From the NCBI RefSeq assembly GCF_007860105.1, contig NZ_SJPU01000002.1, forward strand, positions 494,656 to 558,655: a DNA stretch of 64,000 bases, in the 5' to 3' direction. Under the pieces are notes generated by a model. The model was not told the origin of the DNA, did not search any database, and was given only the letters and a program-made list of their open reading frames with translations. A program made the position numbers and the translations under genes. Below are positions 39,725 through 47,946 of the stretch, in pieces. The stretch's first letter is position 1, and each line of letters opens with the position of its first letter. This stretch comes from Allorhodopirellula heiligendammensis (lineage in GTDB: Bacteria; Planctomycetota; Planctomycetia; Pirellulales; Pirellulaceae).

Positions 39725-39741
39725 ACAGCGTGACAACACTG

Positions 39742-39765
39742 CCTGCCGCTCGTTAGGGCGGTAGG
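39742..39765 (+). other. Stem-loop between coxC and coxD
   Basis: CCTGCCGC (39742-39749) pairs with GCGGTAGG (39758-39765), with one G-T wobble and an 8-nt loop. No T-tract follows, so it is more likely an mRNA-stability element than a terminator. Confidence 0.35.
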
Positions 39766-39829
39766 CGGCCATCATGCTGCGAGGCCTCGCAAACAACCCA
39801 TTCCATCCTCCCCTTTCAATATCGACCTC

Positions 39830-40192
39830 ATGGCTGCTCACGGACATTCCGACGACGGAACCGATTTTGCTCACCCCTTGCCCGTATGGGCGTTGCTGAC
39901 GGTATTTTTCGCGTTGGTGTTCCTGACCATTCTGACCGTCGCGCAGGCTAATCTCGATCTCGGTACCTTCGACATCGCCATCGTGATGGCGATCGCGACG
40001 GTCAAAGCGGCCCTGGTGGGTGCGTTCTTCATGCACCTGGCATTCGACAAGCCATTCAACATCATGGTATTCCTTTCGTCATTCGTTTTTGTGGGCCTGT
40101 TCGTGATCATCACGCTCAGCGACAGCAAGATGACCTCGCCTTCGTTTGAGCCGATCTACGACCAACCTGCCACTGGCGAACTCGAACGCTAG
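39830..40192 (+). CDS. coxD: Cytochrome c oxidase subunit IV (prokaryotic type)
   Basis: 120 aa with three hydrophobic helices (VWALLTVFFALVFLTILTV; IVMAIATVKAALVGAFFMHL; FLSSFVFVGLFVIITLSD). The AxVKAxLVxxFFMHL pattern is typical of COX4_pro/CtaF proteins. It closes the respiratory operon; lysS comes convergently from the other side. Confidence 0.9.
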   Translation: MAAHGHSDDGTDFAHPLPVWALLTVFFALVFLTILTVAQANLDLGTFDIAIVMAIATVKAALVGAFFMHLAFDKPFNIMVFLSSFVFVGLFVIITLSDSKMTSPSFEPIYDQPATGELER

Positions 40193-40288
40193 CGTCGCCA
40201 CTCCACCCTGCTCACTGCATTGCAGGGGCATGGATTGGATGTGGCGTTTCCGTCTTTTTGATCGCAGGCCTGGAACACACATTGTGCG

Positions 40289-40312
40289 GGCTCGGGGTAA
40301 CGTCCCCGAGCC
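40289..40312. terminator. Perfect hairpin between convergent coxD and lysS
   Basis: GGCTCGGGG (40289-40297) and CCCCGAGCC (40304-40312) form a 9-bp GC-rich stem with a TAACGT loop, placed between two convergent genes. It could stop transcription from either side; no T-tract follows on either strand, so it is not a classical intrinsic terminator. Confidence 0.45.
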
Positions 40313-40327
40313 ACCCATTCTCGAGTT

Positions 40328-41908
40328 TCACTCGGGTCGCAAGATGGGGAACAGGATGACGTCCCGAATCGATTTGCTGTTAGTGAGTACCATCACGAGC
40401 CGATCGATACCGATCCCTAAACCACCCGCCGGCGGCATCGCGTAGCGTAAAGCGCGAACAAAATCGTGGTCCATCTTGGCCATCGAGTCTTCTTCATCGA
40501 GCCCGGCAAGCTGGGTTTTGAATAGCTCCTCCTGAAGGTCGGGATCATTTAATTCCGTGTAGGCGTTTGCCAGCTCCATCCCACAGATGAACATCTCAAA
40601 GCGTTCGGCAATTTCAGGATTGTCGCGTTTGCGTTTTGTCAACGGACAGATGCTCGCCGGATAGTCAATGACGAAAATGGGACCGTGCAACGAGTCCTCC
40701 ACCTTCTCTTCGAAGATTTCATTGCGAACGACATCGGGGTGCTTGTCTGCGGTTTCAATCTTCAGACGCGCCGCTAGTTCCATCACTGCAGCTTCATCGG
40801 ACGGCTTGACGCCGGTTGCTTTTTCAAAAAGCTCCGCGTAGGTGGCACGCTGGAACGGGGGCGTGAAGTCAATCTTCTGACCGTTGAATTCACGCTCATA
40901 TCCACCGCCAATCTTGTCGATCGCATCACACACGATCCGCTCAGTCAGCTCCATCATCGACTCGTAATCACCGTAGGCTTGGTAGATTTCGATCATGGTG
41001 AACTCGGGATTGTGGCGTGGCGATAGTCCCTCGTTGCGATAAACCCGGCCCATTTCGTAGACGCGTTCCATCCCACCGACCATCAATCGCTTGAGGTGCA
41101 GTTCAAGTGCAATCCGCATCGTCAGACCCATGTCGAGGGCATTATGATGCGTCTCAAAGGGACGGGCGGCCGCACCACCGGGGATCGTGTGCAGGGTTGG
41201 CCCTTCGACCTCGCAAAAGCCACGATCATCGAGGGTCGACCGCACGCTTTTAATGATCTTGGTCCGGTCCAAGAACGTCTGCATCACCCCGTCATTGAAC
41301 GCGAGATCGGCGTATCGCATACGCTGTCGTAGGTCGGCGTTGGTCATGCCAGCATGCTTTTCCGGTGGCACCTCGAGCATTTTGGTGAGCAAAAATAGCT
41401 CCTCAGCGAACACGGTCAGCTCGCCGGTGTTCGTTCTCCCCAGCCGGCCTTCGACCCCGATCAGGTCACCCAGATCGAAGAGTTTTGCCAACTCGAAGTT
41501 CTCGTCACCGACCTGTTTTTTGCCGACGAAGATCTGGATATCTCCAGTCCAATCACGCAAATTGATAAAAATCAGCTTGCCCGTAGGCCGGGAAAGCATG
41601 ATGCGGCCAGCGACGCGGACCTTGGGACCGATTTCTTCCCCGGGGCCGTGGTCGGTCTTCCACTGACGGTAATCCACGTCGGGACTCTCAACATCCGGCA
41701 GTTCGAGCGACTCGCCCGACGGCGTAACAAAGCGAATTTCGCTGATCCGATCACGGCATTCCTTGACGAGTTGCCGGTCGTCGAATCGCTGGCCGTACGG
41801 ATCAATCCCCCGGCGAATGATCTCCTCGAGTTTATGTCGCCGCGCCGCATGAGGATCGGTCAAATCGGACGCAGTGCTATCGGAAGTCTGGGAGATTGGA
41901 TTGGCCAC
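40328..41908 (-). CDS. lysS: Lysyl-tRNA synthetase, class II
   Basis: 526 aa. N-terminal OB-fold anticodon-binding domain (RVAGRIMLSRPTGKLIFINL), then the class II catalytic core: motif 2 (MGRVYRNEGLSPRHNPEFTM) and motif 3 (PPAGGLGIGIDRLVMVLT). Length and order are those of bacterial LysS. It charges tRNA-Lys with lysine using ATP. Its start lies about 150 nt from the divergent tRNA-Arg gene. Confidence 0.97.
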   Translation of the reverse strand: MANPISQTSDSTASDLTDPHAARRHKLEEIIRRGIDPYGQRFDDRQLVKECRDRISEIRFVTPSGESLELPDVESPDVDYRQWKTDHGPGEEIGPKVRVAGRIMLSRPTGKLIFINLRDWTGDIQIFVGKKQVGDENFELAKLFDLGDLIGVEGRLGRTNTGELTVFAEELFLLTKMLEVPPEKHAGMTNADLRQRMRYADLAFNDGVMQTFLDRTKIIKSVRSTLDDRGFCEVEGPTLHTIPGGAAARPFETHHNALDMGLTMRIALELHLKRLMVGGMERVYEMGRVYRNEGLSPRHNPEFTMIEIYQAYGDYESMMELTERIVCDAIDKIGGGYEREFNGQKIDFTPPFQRATYAELFEKATGVKPSDEAAVMELAARLKIETADKHPDVVRNEIFEEKVEDSLHGPIFVIDYPASICPLTKRKRDNPEIAERFEMFICGMELANAYTELNDPDLQEELFKTQLAGLDEEDSMAKMDHDFVRALRYAMPPAGGLGIGIDRLVMVLTNSKSIRDVILFPILRPE

Positions 41909-42060
41909 AGCGGATCGGATGGTTCAAAAAGTGAAGCGGAAACGTAAAGGGTCGATTGTCCCCGATTGTGGATTTTGAAGTCTGGCAACGCAAGCGGAGG
42001 CAAAACTCGCCCCTAGCGGTGTGTTCGCATTTGCGTCAAACTGACGGAGCTTTACCAGCC

Positions 42061-42134
42061 GCGCCCGTGGCACAATTGGATAGCGCGTCGGCCTCCGAAG
42101 CCGAAGGTTGTGGGTTCGAATCCCGCCGGGCGTA
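42061..42134 (+). tRNA. tRNA-Arg (anticodon CCG)
   Basis: 74 nt fold as a cloverleaf: acceptor GCGCCCG/CGGGCGT (one G-T pair), D-arm with the AATTGGATA loop, anticodon stem TCGGC/GCCGA around loop CTCCGAA (anticodon CCG, reading CGG), and T-arm GTGGG-TTCGAAT-CCCGC. The CCA end is not encoded. One A-C mismatch is seen in the D stem. A decayed integrase lies directly downstream, so the 3' end of this gene was probably an integration site. Confidence 0.9.
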
Positions 42135-42204
42135 CTGTTTATAAATCGAGTCAAACGCACGACTTAGCTTACCTGCCCCATCAGAGGCAGTGTGATCGGA
42201 AAGG

Positions 42205-42674
42205 TTGTTGAAAGTGGGAGTACTCCCCCTTTCGGCCACAGCCTCTTTTCGGAAATACGACGGGCCCCGAAAATCAGTGCCCTCTTACCGCCTGCACTGG
42301 GCTACCGGTCAAGCTCGTTCAATCAATGGCGAGCACATCTATCTTGGCAAGGTTAACTCGCTAAAAAGTCGTCAACGCGACGCTCGCTTGCTGGCGGAGA
42401 TGTCGGAGGCTGGCGATCCGGATGATCTCCGATCGACTTGCCCGCTGATGAGTTCTGGCCGCTGAAGCTCAAGGCCGTTCGGCAACCCCTCGTCGACGAC
42501 CGTCTTTGCCGGACCGAGATCAATAAACGTATCGGACGTATTAAGCGGGCCTTCAAATGGGCCGTCAGCGAAGAATTAGTTCAGCCTTCCATCCACGAAG
42601 GCTTGGAAACCGTTGGCGGTCTCAAATATAGCCGGACGGCAGCTCGCGAGTACGAACCCATCAAGCCCGAATGA
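42205..42674 (+). pseudogene. Tyrosine-recombinase (phage-type integrase) remnant at tRNA-Arg
   Basis: Two pieces in different frames read like the N-terminal half of planctomycete phage-type integrases. One (to 42465) contains PSYRLHWATGQA, SINGEHIYLGK and SRQRDARLLAEM. The other (42438-42674) contains PLKLKAVRQPLVDD and INKRIGRIKRAFKWAVSEEL, as in the SAM-like DNA-binding domain. About 60 residues between them are missing and the whole catalytic domain (R-H-R-Y) is absent. It is therefore a degraded marker of a former integrative element in tRNA-Arg. It is not similar to IntI in what remains. Confidence 0.7.
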
Positions 42675-42908
42675 CAGGCAACGCCAATATCGACACATCT
42701 GCAACGAACGGAATTGCTAGACTTCCACGGACCACAGTTGCATTGGATGAAACAACCAGCAGCTGTCCTGCGGTCGACGCCTCAACATAAACATGCCGTA
42801 TGAACTCAAAGGAGCCATTGAGCCGGCTACGCGCTTCAATCCTTGCTGGCGGTTGATACCCTGCTGCGCATCGCAACACCGGGATCACAAGTAGGTCCAA
42901 CCGTTGGT
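42675..42908. other. Gap between integrase remnant and cassette-like region
   Basis: A minus-strand frame (42661-42900) is open but has no recognisable protein character and overlaps the integrase remnant. Probably decayed sequence. Confidence 0.4.
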
Positions 42909-43151
42909 TTACCAGTCTCCATGAGTATCCGGGAACAGAGGCAACTGGCGACGCGGATATGGTGCGCCGGAACCAACGCCTATAGTCCTCCTCCCGTTAA
43001 TACGATACTCGTCAATATGCTCCACAGCCTTCGTGGGCCTATCCTGAATGCAACCGGCCAACTCCACAGGCGGTATGCGAAACCATGCGATCCAGATAGC
43101 AACGCCACCAGTCAGAATGAGAAGCTCAGCAAGCGAAAAGCGTTTAGGCAT
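42909..43151 (-). CDS. Small membrane protein, unknown function
   Basis: 80 aa from ATG 43151 (MPKRFSLAELLILTGGVAIW). An N-terminal helix of the type RFSLAELLILTGGVAIWIAW is common in short planctomycete proteins. A polar, Pro/Arg-rich tail follows. The reading frame is open further upstream but that part looks non-coding. It is the last gene of the minus-strand run. Confidence 0.5.
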   Translation of the reverse strand: MPKRFSLAELLILTGGVAIWIAWFRIPPVELAGCIQDRPTKAVEHIDEYRINGRRTIGVGSGAPYPRRQLPLFPDTHGDW

Positions 43152-43244
43152 ACGGTAAGTCGGCTGCGTCGAGGTCGGCGGCGCAATGTTGCTGGTATCT
43201 CGCCAGTTGACTGTTGCTCCAACCGCCAAAGTAGCGTGCCTTGG

Positions 43245-43532
43245 TCAGTTGACCAGCCTGGAGATAGAGACACCCATTACTTGGAAATCCCAGGATTGAG
43301 AGCGTGACGGGTAGACCTCTGCCCGACTCGCAAGGGCCGCCTTGAAGCGAGCTCTGATAGATGTCTGATGCGGCTTCGCAATCGTCGTTACGAGAGCGAC
43401 CGACTTCGCAACCCCAGAACCTCGCCAGCAGCCATTCGCACGATCGCCCCAGGCCGTTATCCCCACAAGCAGGAAGCTAGAAAACCTTCGCAACCAAAAA
43501 TTGGAAGCAAAAAAGTCTTCTGCCGCTACCAC
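43245..43532 (-). CDS. Short hypothetical ORF, possibly a dispersed repeat
   Basis: 95 aa, with a hydrophobic start (FFASNFWLRRFSSFLLVGI) and a basic, Ser-rich remainder. No domain is recognised. From memory, similar short ORFs recur in related genomes, which would fit an interspersed repeat rather than a protein gene; this cannot be checked here. Confidence 0.3.
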   Translation of the reverse strand: MVAAEDFFASNFWLRRFSSFLLVGITAWGDRANGCWRGSGVAKSVALVTTIAKPHQTSIRARFKAALASRAEVYPSRSQSWDFQVMGVSISRLVN

Positions 43533-43588
43533 TATCCGCTATGCCTCGTGCAAACCGGGGCCGCAACGATGTTATTTGATAATTGCTG

Positions 43589-44320
43589 TCACATTTCGGT
43601 CACGGTCAAAGCAGAGCGGATCGCCACTAGTTGTGACCATGCATACGCGAAATCATCAACAAGTACGGGATCGTCGGGTCCGTCAGCGAATCGGTAAACT
43701 GCATCCGACTGCAGCCAGTTTATCACTTCGGCGTGCGGTTGGCCGGACGTGTCCCAAAAGGCGTTCGATAAACATCCCTTTGTGAGCAGGGTGTCACTAT
43801 TATTCAGAATGAAGGCAGCGAGATGCCGTGTGGCGTTGTCAGTACGCTTTACGATCCAAGCATCGAGAAATCGCTGAACGGACGAAAGGGCGCTCGCCAA
43901 TGAGCAAAGGACAGTATCAACTGAGTCCTCGAATGCACCAACGATGGGTTCATCAAGTTGATATTCCCAGTATTCGCAGAAGAACCGGTCCACAGAGTCT
44001 CGTTCACGTTGGGGCCACGAGTCGAATTGTGCGTATTTGAGTTTGCCAAACACTACAGCGAGATCGAGAAAGTCGTCACGATGCTCGATCGATAGTTCCA
44101 GGAGGCGTGGTAGAAAATGCTTGAAGTGCCGAACGTTACCCCACGTTGACATGGCTTTACGCGAGTAGCGTTCGAGATCCTCGTAGGTCAACTCGCGGAG
44201 CGGTGGGGCAGCGAGTTTTTCCGAATGTTCGGGGCCGACGCAACAATCACAGCCTGTGAAGTCGTCGCCGATTCGACAGTGGGCGAACGTTGCGTAGAGG
44301 TTCTCAATTGCTGCATGCAT
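43589..44320 (-). CDS. Hypothetical protein of a cassette-associated family
   Basis: 243 aa, cytoplasmic. It starts with a Cys-rich segment (HCRIGDDFTGCDCCVGPEHSE) followed by LRELTYEDLERYSRKAMSTW and VRHFKHFLPRLLELS. Proteins with this architecture (CxCC near the N-terminus, then 'RKAxxTWG...FKHFLPR') occur as single genes of unknown role in many bacteria, often in mobile contexts; this is recalled, not searched. The C-terminus is helical. It is the largest gene of the cassette-like run. Confidence 0.75.
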   Translation of the reverse strand: MHAAIENLYATFAHCRIGDDFTGCDCCVGPEHSEKLAAPPLRELTYEDLERYSRKAMSTWGNVRHFKHFLPRLLELSIEHRDDFLDLAVVFGKLKYAQFDSWPQRERDSVDRFFCEYWEYQLDEPIVGAFEDSVDTVLCSLASALSSVQRFLDAWIVKRTDNATRHLAAFILNNSDTLLTKGCLSNAFWDTSGQPHAEVINWLQSDAVYRFADGPDDPVLVDDFAYAWSQLVAIRSALTVTEM

Positions 44321-44329
44321 TGGAGTACG

Positions 44330-44480
44330 TCAGTCAAATAAGTACCGCGATCGCCCAGTCGCGGCGAACGATTTTCCATTATAAGAAATGACGACTCCAC
44401 GCCTTGTGTGCATCGCGGGGTGCGGCGCAACCGTTGAGAGTGCGTCCGCGTTTGCAAAATCGCATTCTTCGATGAGTCGG
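44330..44480 (-). pseudogene. Possible C-terminal gene fragment
   Basis: The minus-strand frame reaching 44330 ends with a protein-like stretch (HTRRGVVISYNGKSFAATGR, then SRYLFD) that is not preceded by a sensible N-terminus: upstream it overlaps the lipoprotein gene in another frame. It may be the tail of a lost cassette gene. Low confidence. Confidence 0.3.
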
Positions 44481-44843
44481 TCATCTTCCAAGATACACCT
44501 CTGCAGTCTGAGTACTATCGCTAATGCGCACGGAAAAATGGTCGCCAAACATTTCCCGCTTTGCATCAAAGTGCACCCACCACCGTCGTTGGTCGTGCGA
44601 ATCGTCGTAAACAACGGTCGGGGTGTTGTAGTCTTCGAGTCGCAGCCCTTCTTCGGTCGCAGTCTTCTTCGCGATCAAAAGTGCATCGGAGGAAGTCAGT
44701 TGCGATTTTCCCGGAGGCAACGTCGCAGCCGGTTGCCGCTCCTCCGGAGGCAACGTCGCAGCCGATTGACGCGATCTTTCGCATCCCACAACGAAAGGCA
44801 GTGCGATGAGAAGTGCGACCGTGATAAGACTGAACTGGAGCAT
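44481..44843 (-). CDS. Small lipoprotein, unknown function
   Basis: 120 aa from ATG 44843. A lipoprotein signal is clear (MLQFSLITVALLIALPFVVGC, lipobox VVGC). It is followed by a short duplication (ATLPPEERQPAATLPPGKSQ) that corresponds to a DNA repeat near 44710-44765. The rest contains SDALLIAKKTATEEG and DQRRWWVHFD, as in PepSY-like or 'YPBP' small domains; not assigned. The upstream part of the open frame is attC-like sequence, so the long start is rejected. Confidence 0.7.
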   Translation of the reverse strand: MLQFSLITVALLIALPFVVGCERSRQSAATLPPEERQPAATLPPGKSQLTSSDALLIAKKTATEEGLRLEDYNTPTVVYDDSHDQRRWWVHFDAKREMFGDHFSVRISDSTQTAEVYLGR

Positions 44844-44851
44844 GTTGTGTC

Positions 44852-44935
44852 GGACAACGGCGACATTCACCGAGAACGCGTGAACGACTTTGAAATAGCC
44901 ACGTAATCCAGCTCGCCTTCTTCGGTGCAATTCAT
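44852..44935 (-). repeat. attC-like site after the M50-like gene
   Basis: On the minus strand, CACCGAAGAA pairs with TTCTCGGTG, leaving one unpaired A in the left arm, as in integron attC sites where extrahelical bases mark the recombined strand. The right end reads GCCGTTGTCC (AAC/GTT-type core, 44852-44858). It overlaps the stop codon of the gene at 44932 and ends 9 nt before the next start, the position expected for a cassette junction. Confidence 0.55.
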
Positions 44936-45420
44936 GGCACGCCGCCGGTTTGCGGTTTCGGTGTGCGTTTGAGGTAGTGGATACAGTCGGACCGAAACCA
45001 GATGTAACCAGTAGCGATCGTCAGCACGCAATATATCACGATCGTTGCCGGATGTGCCCCAGCGTCAAGTAATCGACGCGTGTCGAGAAAGCGGTCGCCC
45101 GATAGCCACGCCAACGCGAGGTAACCGCCATTCGCGATGAGGCAGAAGTCAGCGACGAACCATGCCCATCGCTTGCGGATGATCACCGCCAAGGAAATTG
45201 GGACAGCAATGCCCAGCATCGGGCCGGCCCAAAGCGTCACAAGCGGGTGCGGATCAGGAGAGTGCAAGCTATATGGCATGCGCCATGGAGCGAGGTCAAA
45301 ATCGGTGAGCGTTGCGCCGCAGGTCATCCCACCGATAATGTGCCCGCATTCGTGTGAGAGGATCATCACCACCCATGAGGCCGCAAGTAGCATGGCGAAG
45401 ATGACGAAGCGTCGCACCAA
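44932..45420 (-). CDS. Membrane metalloprotease-like protein (M50-type HExxH)
   Basis: 162 aa, four to five transmembrane helices. The first helix runs into a zinc-protease motif: WVVMILSHECGHIIGGMTCG (HECGH). Placement of HExxH at the membrane edge resembles M50 site-2-type proteases, but the second NPDG-type motif is not visible and the protein is short. An M50-like 'peptidase M50B' role or loss of catalysis are both possible. It occupies one cassette of the minus-strand run. Confidence 0.65.
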   Translation of the reverse strand: MVRRFVIFAMLLAASWVVMILSHECGHIIGGMTCGATLTDFDLAPWRMPYSLHSPDPHPLVTLWAGPMLGIAVPISLAVIIRKRWAWFVADFCLIANGGYLALAWLSGDRFLDTRRLLDAGAHPATIVIYCVLTIATGYIWFRSDCIHYLKRTPKPQTGGVP

Positions 45421-45426
45421 TTTGCA

Positions 45427-45591
45427 CTACCAATTGAGAGTCAGTTTGTCTTTGTCGGCGAACGAATCCATGTAAGCCCAAGGTTCGACGGGTGGAAGCC
45501 AATCGTTAAAACTGGCGGCGCAAACCCGTGATCCCGGCAGCTTGCGACTGCCGGTTACATTCATTCCACCCACCAAACACATGGACTTCAT
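45427..45591 (-). CDS. Small hypothetical ORF (54 aa)
   Basis: The frame starts ATG at 45591 (or 45564) and ends TAG at 45427. The C-terminal half is protein-like and Trp-rich: CAASFNDWLPPVEPWAYMD, then SFADKDKLTLNW. It begins 6 nt upstream of the M50-like gene. It fills an otherwise empty 240-nt gap, and could be a small cassette gene or the tail of a truncated one. No family recognised. Confidence 0.35.
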   Translation of the reverse strand: MKSMCLVGGMNVTGSRKLPGSRVCAASFNDWLPPVEPWAYMDSFADKDKLTLNW

Positions 45592-45661
45592 AGTCGCTGG
45601 CCATATCCAAGAGGCGGCGAACGATCTGCCACTTCAAAAACACGAATCCCGCCACTTCGGT

Positions 45662-46198
45662 TCATGGCTTGGCAACGCCATTTTGATTTACCATGTGCGC
45701 GGACAACTCCTTGGCAGCAGATGCAAGAGGATCCGCCGAGTCCCAACCATCCGCGTTGTAAACCACCATCCATTTTCCATCAATTTTAGAAAGCCAGTAA
45801 AACACACGGAATCGACGGTCGTCTCGATCGTCCGTGTTTCGGAAGACAAGTACGGACTCGTCTGCATCCACCCCTTTGGGAATGTACTGGCTAAGCTTCG
45901 AGTTCGGCTCGATCTCTGACAGTTTCAACCAATACCGGCGACTATCTGGAGCAAACTTAACAGGTTTGGCATCACGTAGCATTGCCCTCAGAGGACGCGT
46001 GCCTTGAAAAGTTGCGTCTTCGGTGACGATCTCTTCAAGCGGGCGATGAGACTTACCCTGGATTGCATTTTCAAGTTCGTCCACAACAAGTGTGACTTCT
46101 TGGTCTGTCGTTTCTGCTGCCTGGGTATCTTTGGCTTTGATGGTCAAGGTAGGTACGAACAAGAGCAACAACATAAACGAGCGGGTCGGTTTGAACAT
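45662..46198 (-). CDS. Secreted hypothetical protein with a SnoaL/DUF4440-like feel
   Basis: 178 aa from ATG 46198, which opens a signal peptide (MFKPTRSFMLLLLFVPTLTIKA); two ATGs or a GTG further upstream fall in the attC-like site. The mature part (VTLVVDELENAIQGKSHRPL, TFQGTRPLRAMLRDAK, YWLSKIDGKWMVVYNADGW) has the pattern of a small NTF2-like ketosteroid-isomerase fold, which is a weak inference. Function unknown. Confidence 0.65.
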   Translation of the reverse strand: MFKPTRSFMLLLLFVPTLTIKAKDTQAAETTDQEVTLVVDELENAIQGKSHRPLEEIVTEDATFQGTRPLRAMLRDAKPVKFAPDSRRYWLKLSEIEPNSKLSQYIPKGVDADESVLVFRNTDDRDDRRFRVFYWLSKIDGKWMVVYNADGWDSADPLASAAKELSAHMVNQNGVAKP

Positions 46199-46222
46199 TT
46201 GTGCAAATTCCAGCATTAGCGT

Positions 46223-46309
46223 AACGAACACGTTGACCGGCCGCCGCCAATCAATTTTGACTTTAGAAACAACGCTACCAGCGACTCGGCGTCCAACGCA
46301 TGGTTCGTC
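46223..46309 (-). repeat. attC-like site (87 nt)
   Basis: Minus strand begins GACGAAC-CATGCG and ends GTTCGTT. The left inner arm GTTGGAC pairs with GTCAAC leaving one unpaired G. The 5' part (GAACCATGCG..GGAC.C.GAG..G..GG.AGCGTTGTT) matches the site at 47418-47506 closely although their neighbouring genes are unrelated. Shared recombination-site sequence around unrelated genes is the hallmark of integron cassettes. Confidence 0.7.
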
Positions 46310-46358
46310 ACCATTACGGAAAACAGGGGAGTTTTGCGTTGCACTTCATTGTACCCAC

Positions 46359-46832
46359 TCAGTCCTCATTGTCGCTGAGGTACGTCCACATCATCTCACG
46401 CTCGCGATCGTCATCTGTGCCGAACACTCCATCGTCACCAGCGCTGACCCAGGCCATCGGTCGCCCCGGGATGTTTAGGCGCCGGACGGCGATAGGACGG
46501 TCCCAGGCATCGCGTCCAGAATGTAGCATTCGGATGCCGTGCTCGTATGTATTTGGTGTGAGCAGTTTTGGTAATTCCCACTCCGTTTGCGCAACGTAAT
46601 CCTGCAGGTCGCGTAGTGTCTGTGGAGATTCACCACGTTCACGATAGTAATCGTACGACAAATATTGGCACACACGAAGCAATTCATCCGTCTTAGCGGG
46701 TCGAGCGTCATGTCCACGGGAGCATTCGGTTATCGTCGCCAGCGCGATCACGGTAAATGCACATTTGATGCTTAGTTTCGGTTCGGTGAAGACATCCAAC
46801 ACGATGAAGGCATCTAGCAAACGGGGGAGCAT
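46359..46832 (-). CDS. Hypothetical protein with pseudopilin (T2SS G)-like C-terminus
   Basis: 157 aa. An N-terminal hydrophobic stretch (CAFTVIALATITEC) may be a signal or anchor. The C-terminal half has the calcium-loop pattern of type II secretion major pseudopilins: GRDAWDRPIAVRR, then VSAGDDGVFGTDDDRER. Planctomycetes encode many short proteins with this G-type domain. No other secretion gene is near, so a T2SS role is not implied. Start codon uncertain. Confidence 0.6.
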   Translation of the reverse strand: MLPRLLDAFIVLDVFTEPKLSIKCAFTVIALATITECSRGHDARPAKTDELLRVCQYLSYDYYRERGESPQTLRDLQDYVAQTEWELPKLLTPNTYEHGIRMLHSGRDAWDRPIAVRRLNIPGRPMAWVSAGDDGVFGTDDDREREMMWTYLSDNED

Positions 46833-46903
46833 CCATTACAGGCCGAAGAACGGCCACGATAACCTATTCGCGGGAGTTAGTTTACAGTTGCCAGATCGCT
46901 CGG

Positions 46904-47404
46904 TTACCGGTTCTTCGGTTCCTCGACTGGTTCTTCCGTAACTTCTTTAGGTGACGTGACACGTGTCAGCAGCAGGCAGACCAAGCCCGCCCCAGGAGAC
47001 AACTGCTTGGGAAGTTGTTCATGTTTTTCATGATTGGAAGCGAGCCATAGCACGTCTCCGTCTACCCTGAGTACGTTTCGGAATATCCCGTATGGAGGGT
47101 TCTCCATTCGAAGGTCGATGGTACCGGCTGCTTCGTCAACATCAGTAATAAAGAAGATCTTCGTAGATTGCTTCTCTTTTTGTGGTTCGAGAAAGCGGAT
47201 CGAATATGACGAAATGCGTAAGATGCTCCCGACAGAGGTTTGCGACTTCGTATTCCGTTCCTTTAGCCACTCCTCGGATGGCTTTCCATCAATAAGCTCA
47301 TTTTGAACTTTCCAGTCGCCTTTTAGATTCGCAACGAAAACTCGTTGGTCCTCTGATAGAGAGACTGGTTGGACAAGAAAAACTAGCGTAAACAGGAGTA
47401 TCAT
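46904..47404 (-). CDS. Secreted hypothetical protein, TIGR03067-like
   Basis: 166 aa from ATG 47404 with a signal peptide (MILLFTLVFLVQPVSLS). The mature part starts NLKGDWKVQNELIDGKPS and ends SPGAGLVCLLLTRV, the outline of the planctomycete/verrucomicrobial TIGR03067 extracytoplasmic domain (LxGxW...dG...). Function of that family is unknown. The open frame upstream of the ATG is the attC-like site. Confidence 0.65.
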   Translation of the reverse strand: MILLFTLVFLVQPVSLSEDQRVFVANLKGDWKVQNELIDGKPSEEWLKERNTKSQTSVGSILRISSYSIRFLEPQKEKQSTKIFFITDVDEAAGTIDLRMENPPYGIFRNVLRVDGDVLWLASNHEKHEQLPKQLSPGAGLVCLLLTRVTSPKEVTEEPVEEPKNR

Positions 47405-47417
47405 TGATTGGCTTCCT

Positions 47418-47506
47418 GGCAGAACGGCGGCGATCACGTGGCGGCGACATTTGACCAACCACTTGTAACAACGCTGCCGCCGCTCTGTGTCCTCGCATGG
47501 TTCTGC
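47418..47506 (-). repeat. attC-like site (89 nt)
   Basis: Minus strand starts GCAGAAC and ends GTTCTGC, exact inverse complements (7 bp), with inner GC-rich arms (GAGCGGCGGC / GTCGCCGCC). It fills the space between the zinc-ribbon gene and the next gene, whose ATG is 14 nt beyond it. Its 5' half is shared with the site at 46223-46309. Confidence 0.7.
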
Positions 47507-47511
47507 ATATT

Positions 47512-47928
47512 CTATGCGTGAATCACGACGGGGTGTACTTCAAGGCGACCTTCCTTGCACTTTGGGCAACGATCGCCCGGTGCCCAATCAACGGTGAGTG
47601 ACGTTGCGTGGCAATCAGGGCAGGCGATTGTCGATACCAGATATACGATATCATCGACCCCAATGTTGGTTTGTGGTCCGCGTTCAGCAATGAACCCGAC
47701 TCCAGTTGGCTCAAACTGGTAGCGCGTTCGTCGTCGTCCTTCCGGCTTTCGTTTGATCCGTCGACAAATCGAGATGGTTTCTCCCACTACGGGGCCCGTC
47801 GACGAATTGCAGACGCAAGCGAATGACGCAAGGCAGTCACAGCAAAGACACGTTGCTGCGCCGGTGTGGTGACTATGTCCGCCAAAGAAACGGAAATCGC
47901 AGGTGCCACATTGAAATCTGCGTGCCAT
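47512..47928 (-). CDS. Zinc-ribbon protein, unknown function
   Basis: 138 aa from ATG 47928 (MARRFQCGTCDF). Two pairs of CxxC are seen at each end: CGTC with CLCC near the start and CPDC with CPKC near the end, so two zinc ribbons are likely. The centre is basic (RRIKRKPEGRRRTRY). This suggests a nucleic-acid or protein-binding role, but no family is assigned. Confidence 0.7.
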   Translation of the reverse strand: MARRFQCGTCDFRFFGGHSHHTGAATCLCCDCLASFACVCNSSTGPVVGETISICRRIKRKPEGRRRTRYQFEPTGVGFIAERGPQTNIGVDDIVYLVSTIACPDCHATSLTVDWAPGDRCPKCKEGRLEVHPVVIHA

Positions 47929-47946
47929 GTTTAGTGTCAATCGATA

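Noticed and set aside
42205..42674. The integrase remnant as the missing integron integrase (IntI)
   Set aside because: The remaining N-terminal sequence matches phage-type planctomycete integrases, and the catalytic part that would show the IntI-specific patch is absent.
46833..46903. attC-like site between the genes at 46904 and 46359
   Set aside because: GGTAACC and GGTTATC are present, but no inner pairing arms of the expected length could be found.
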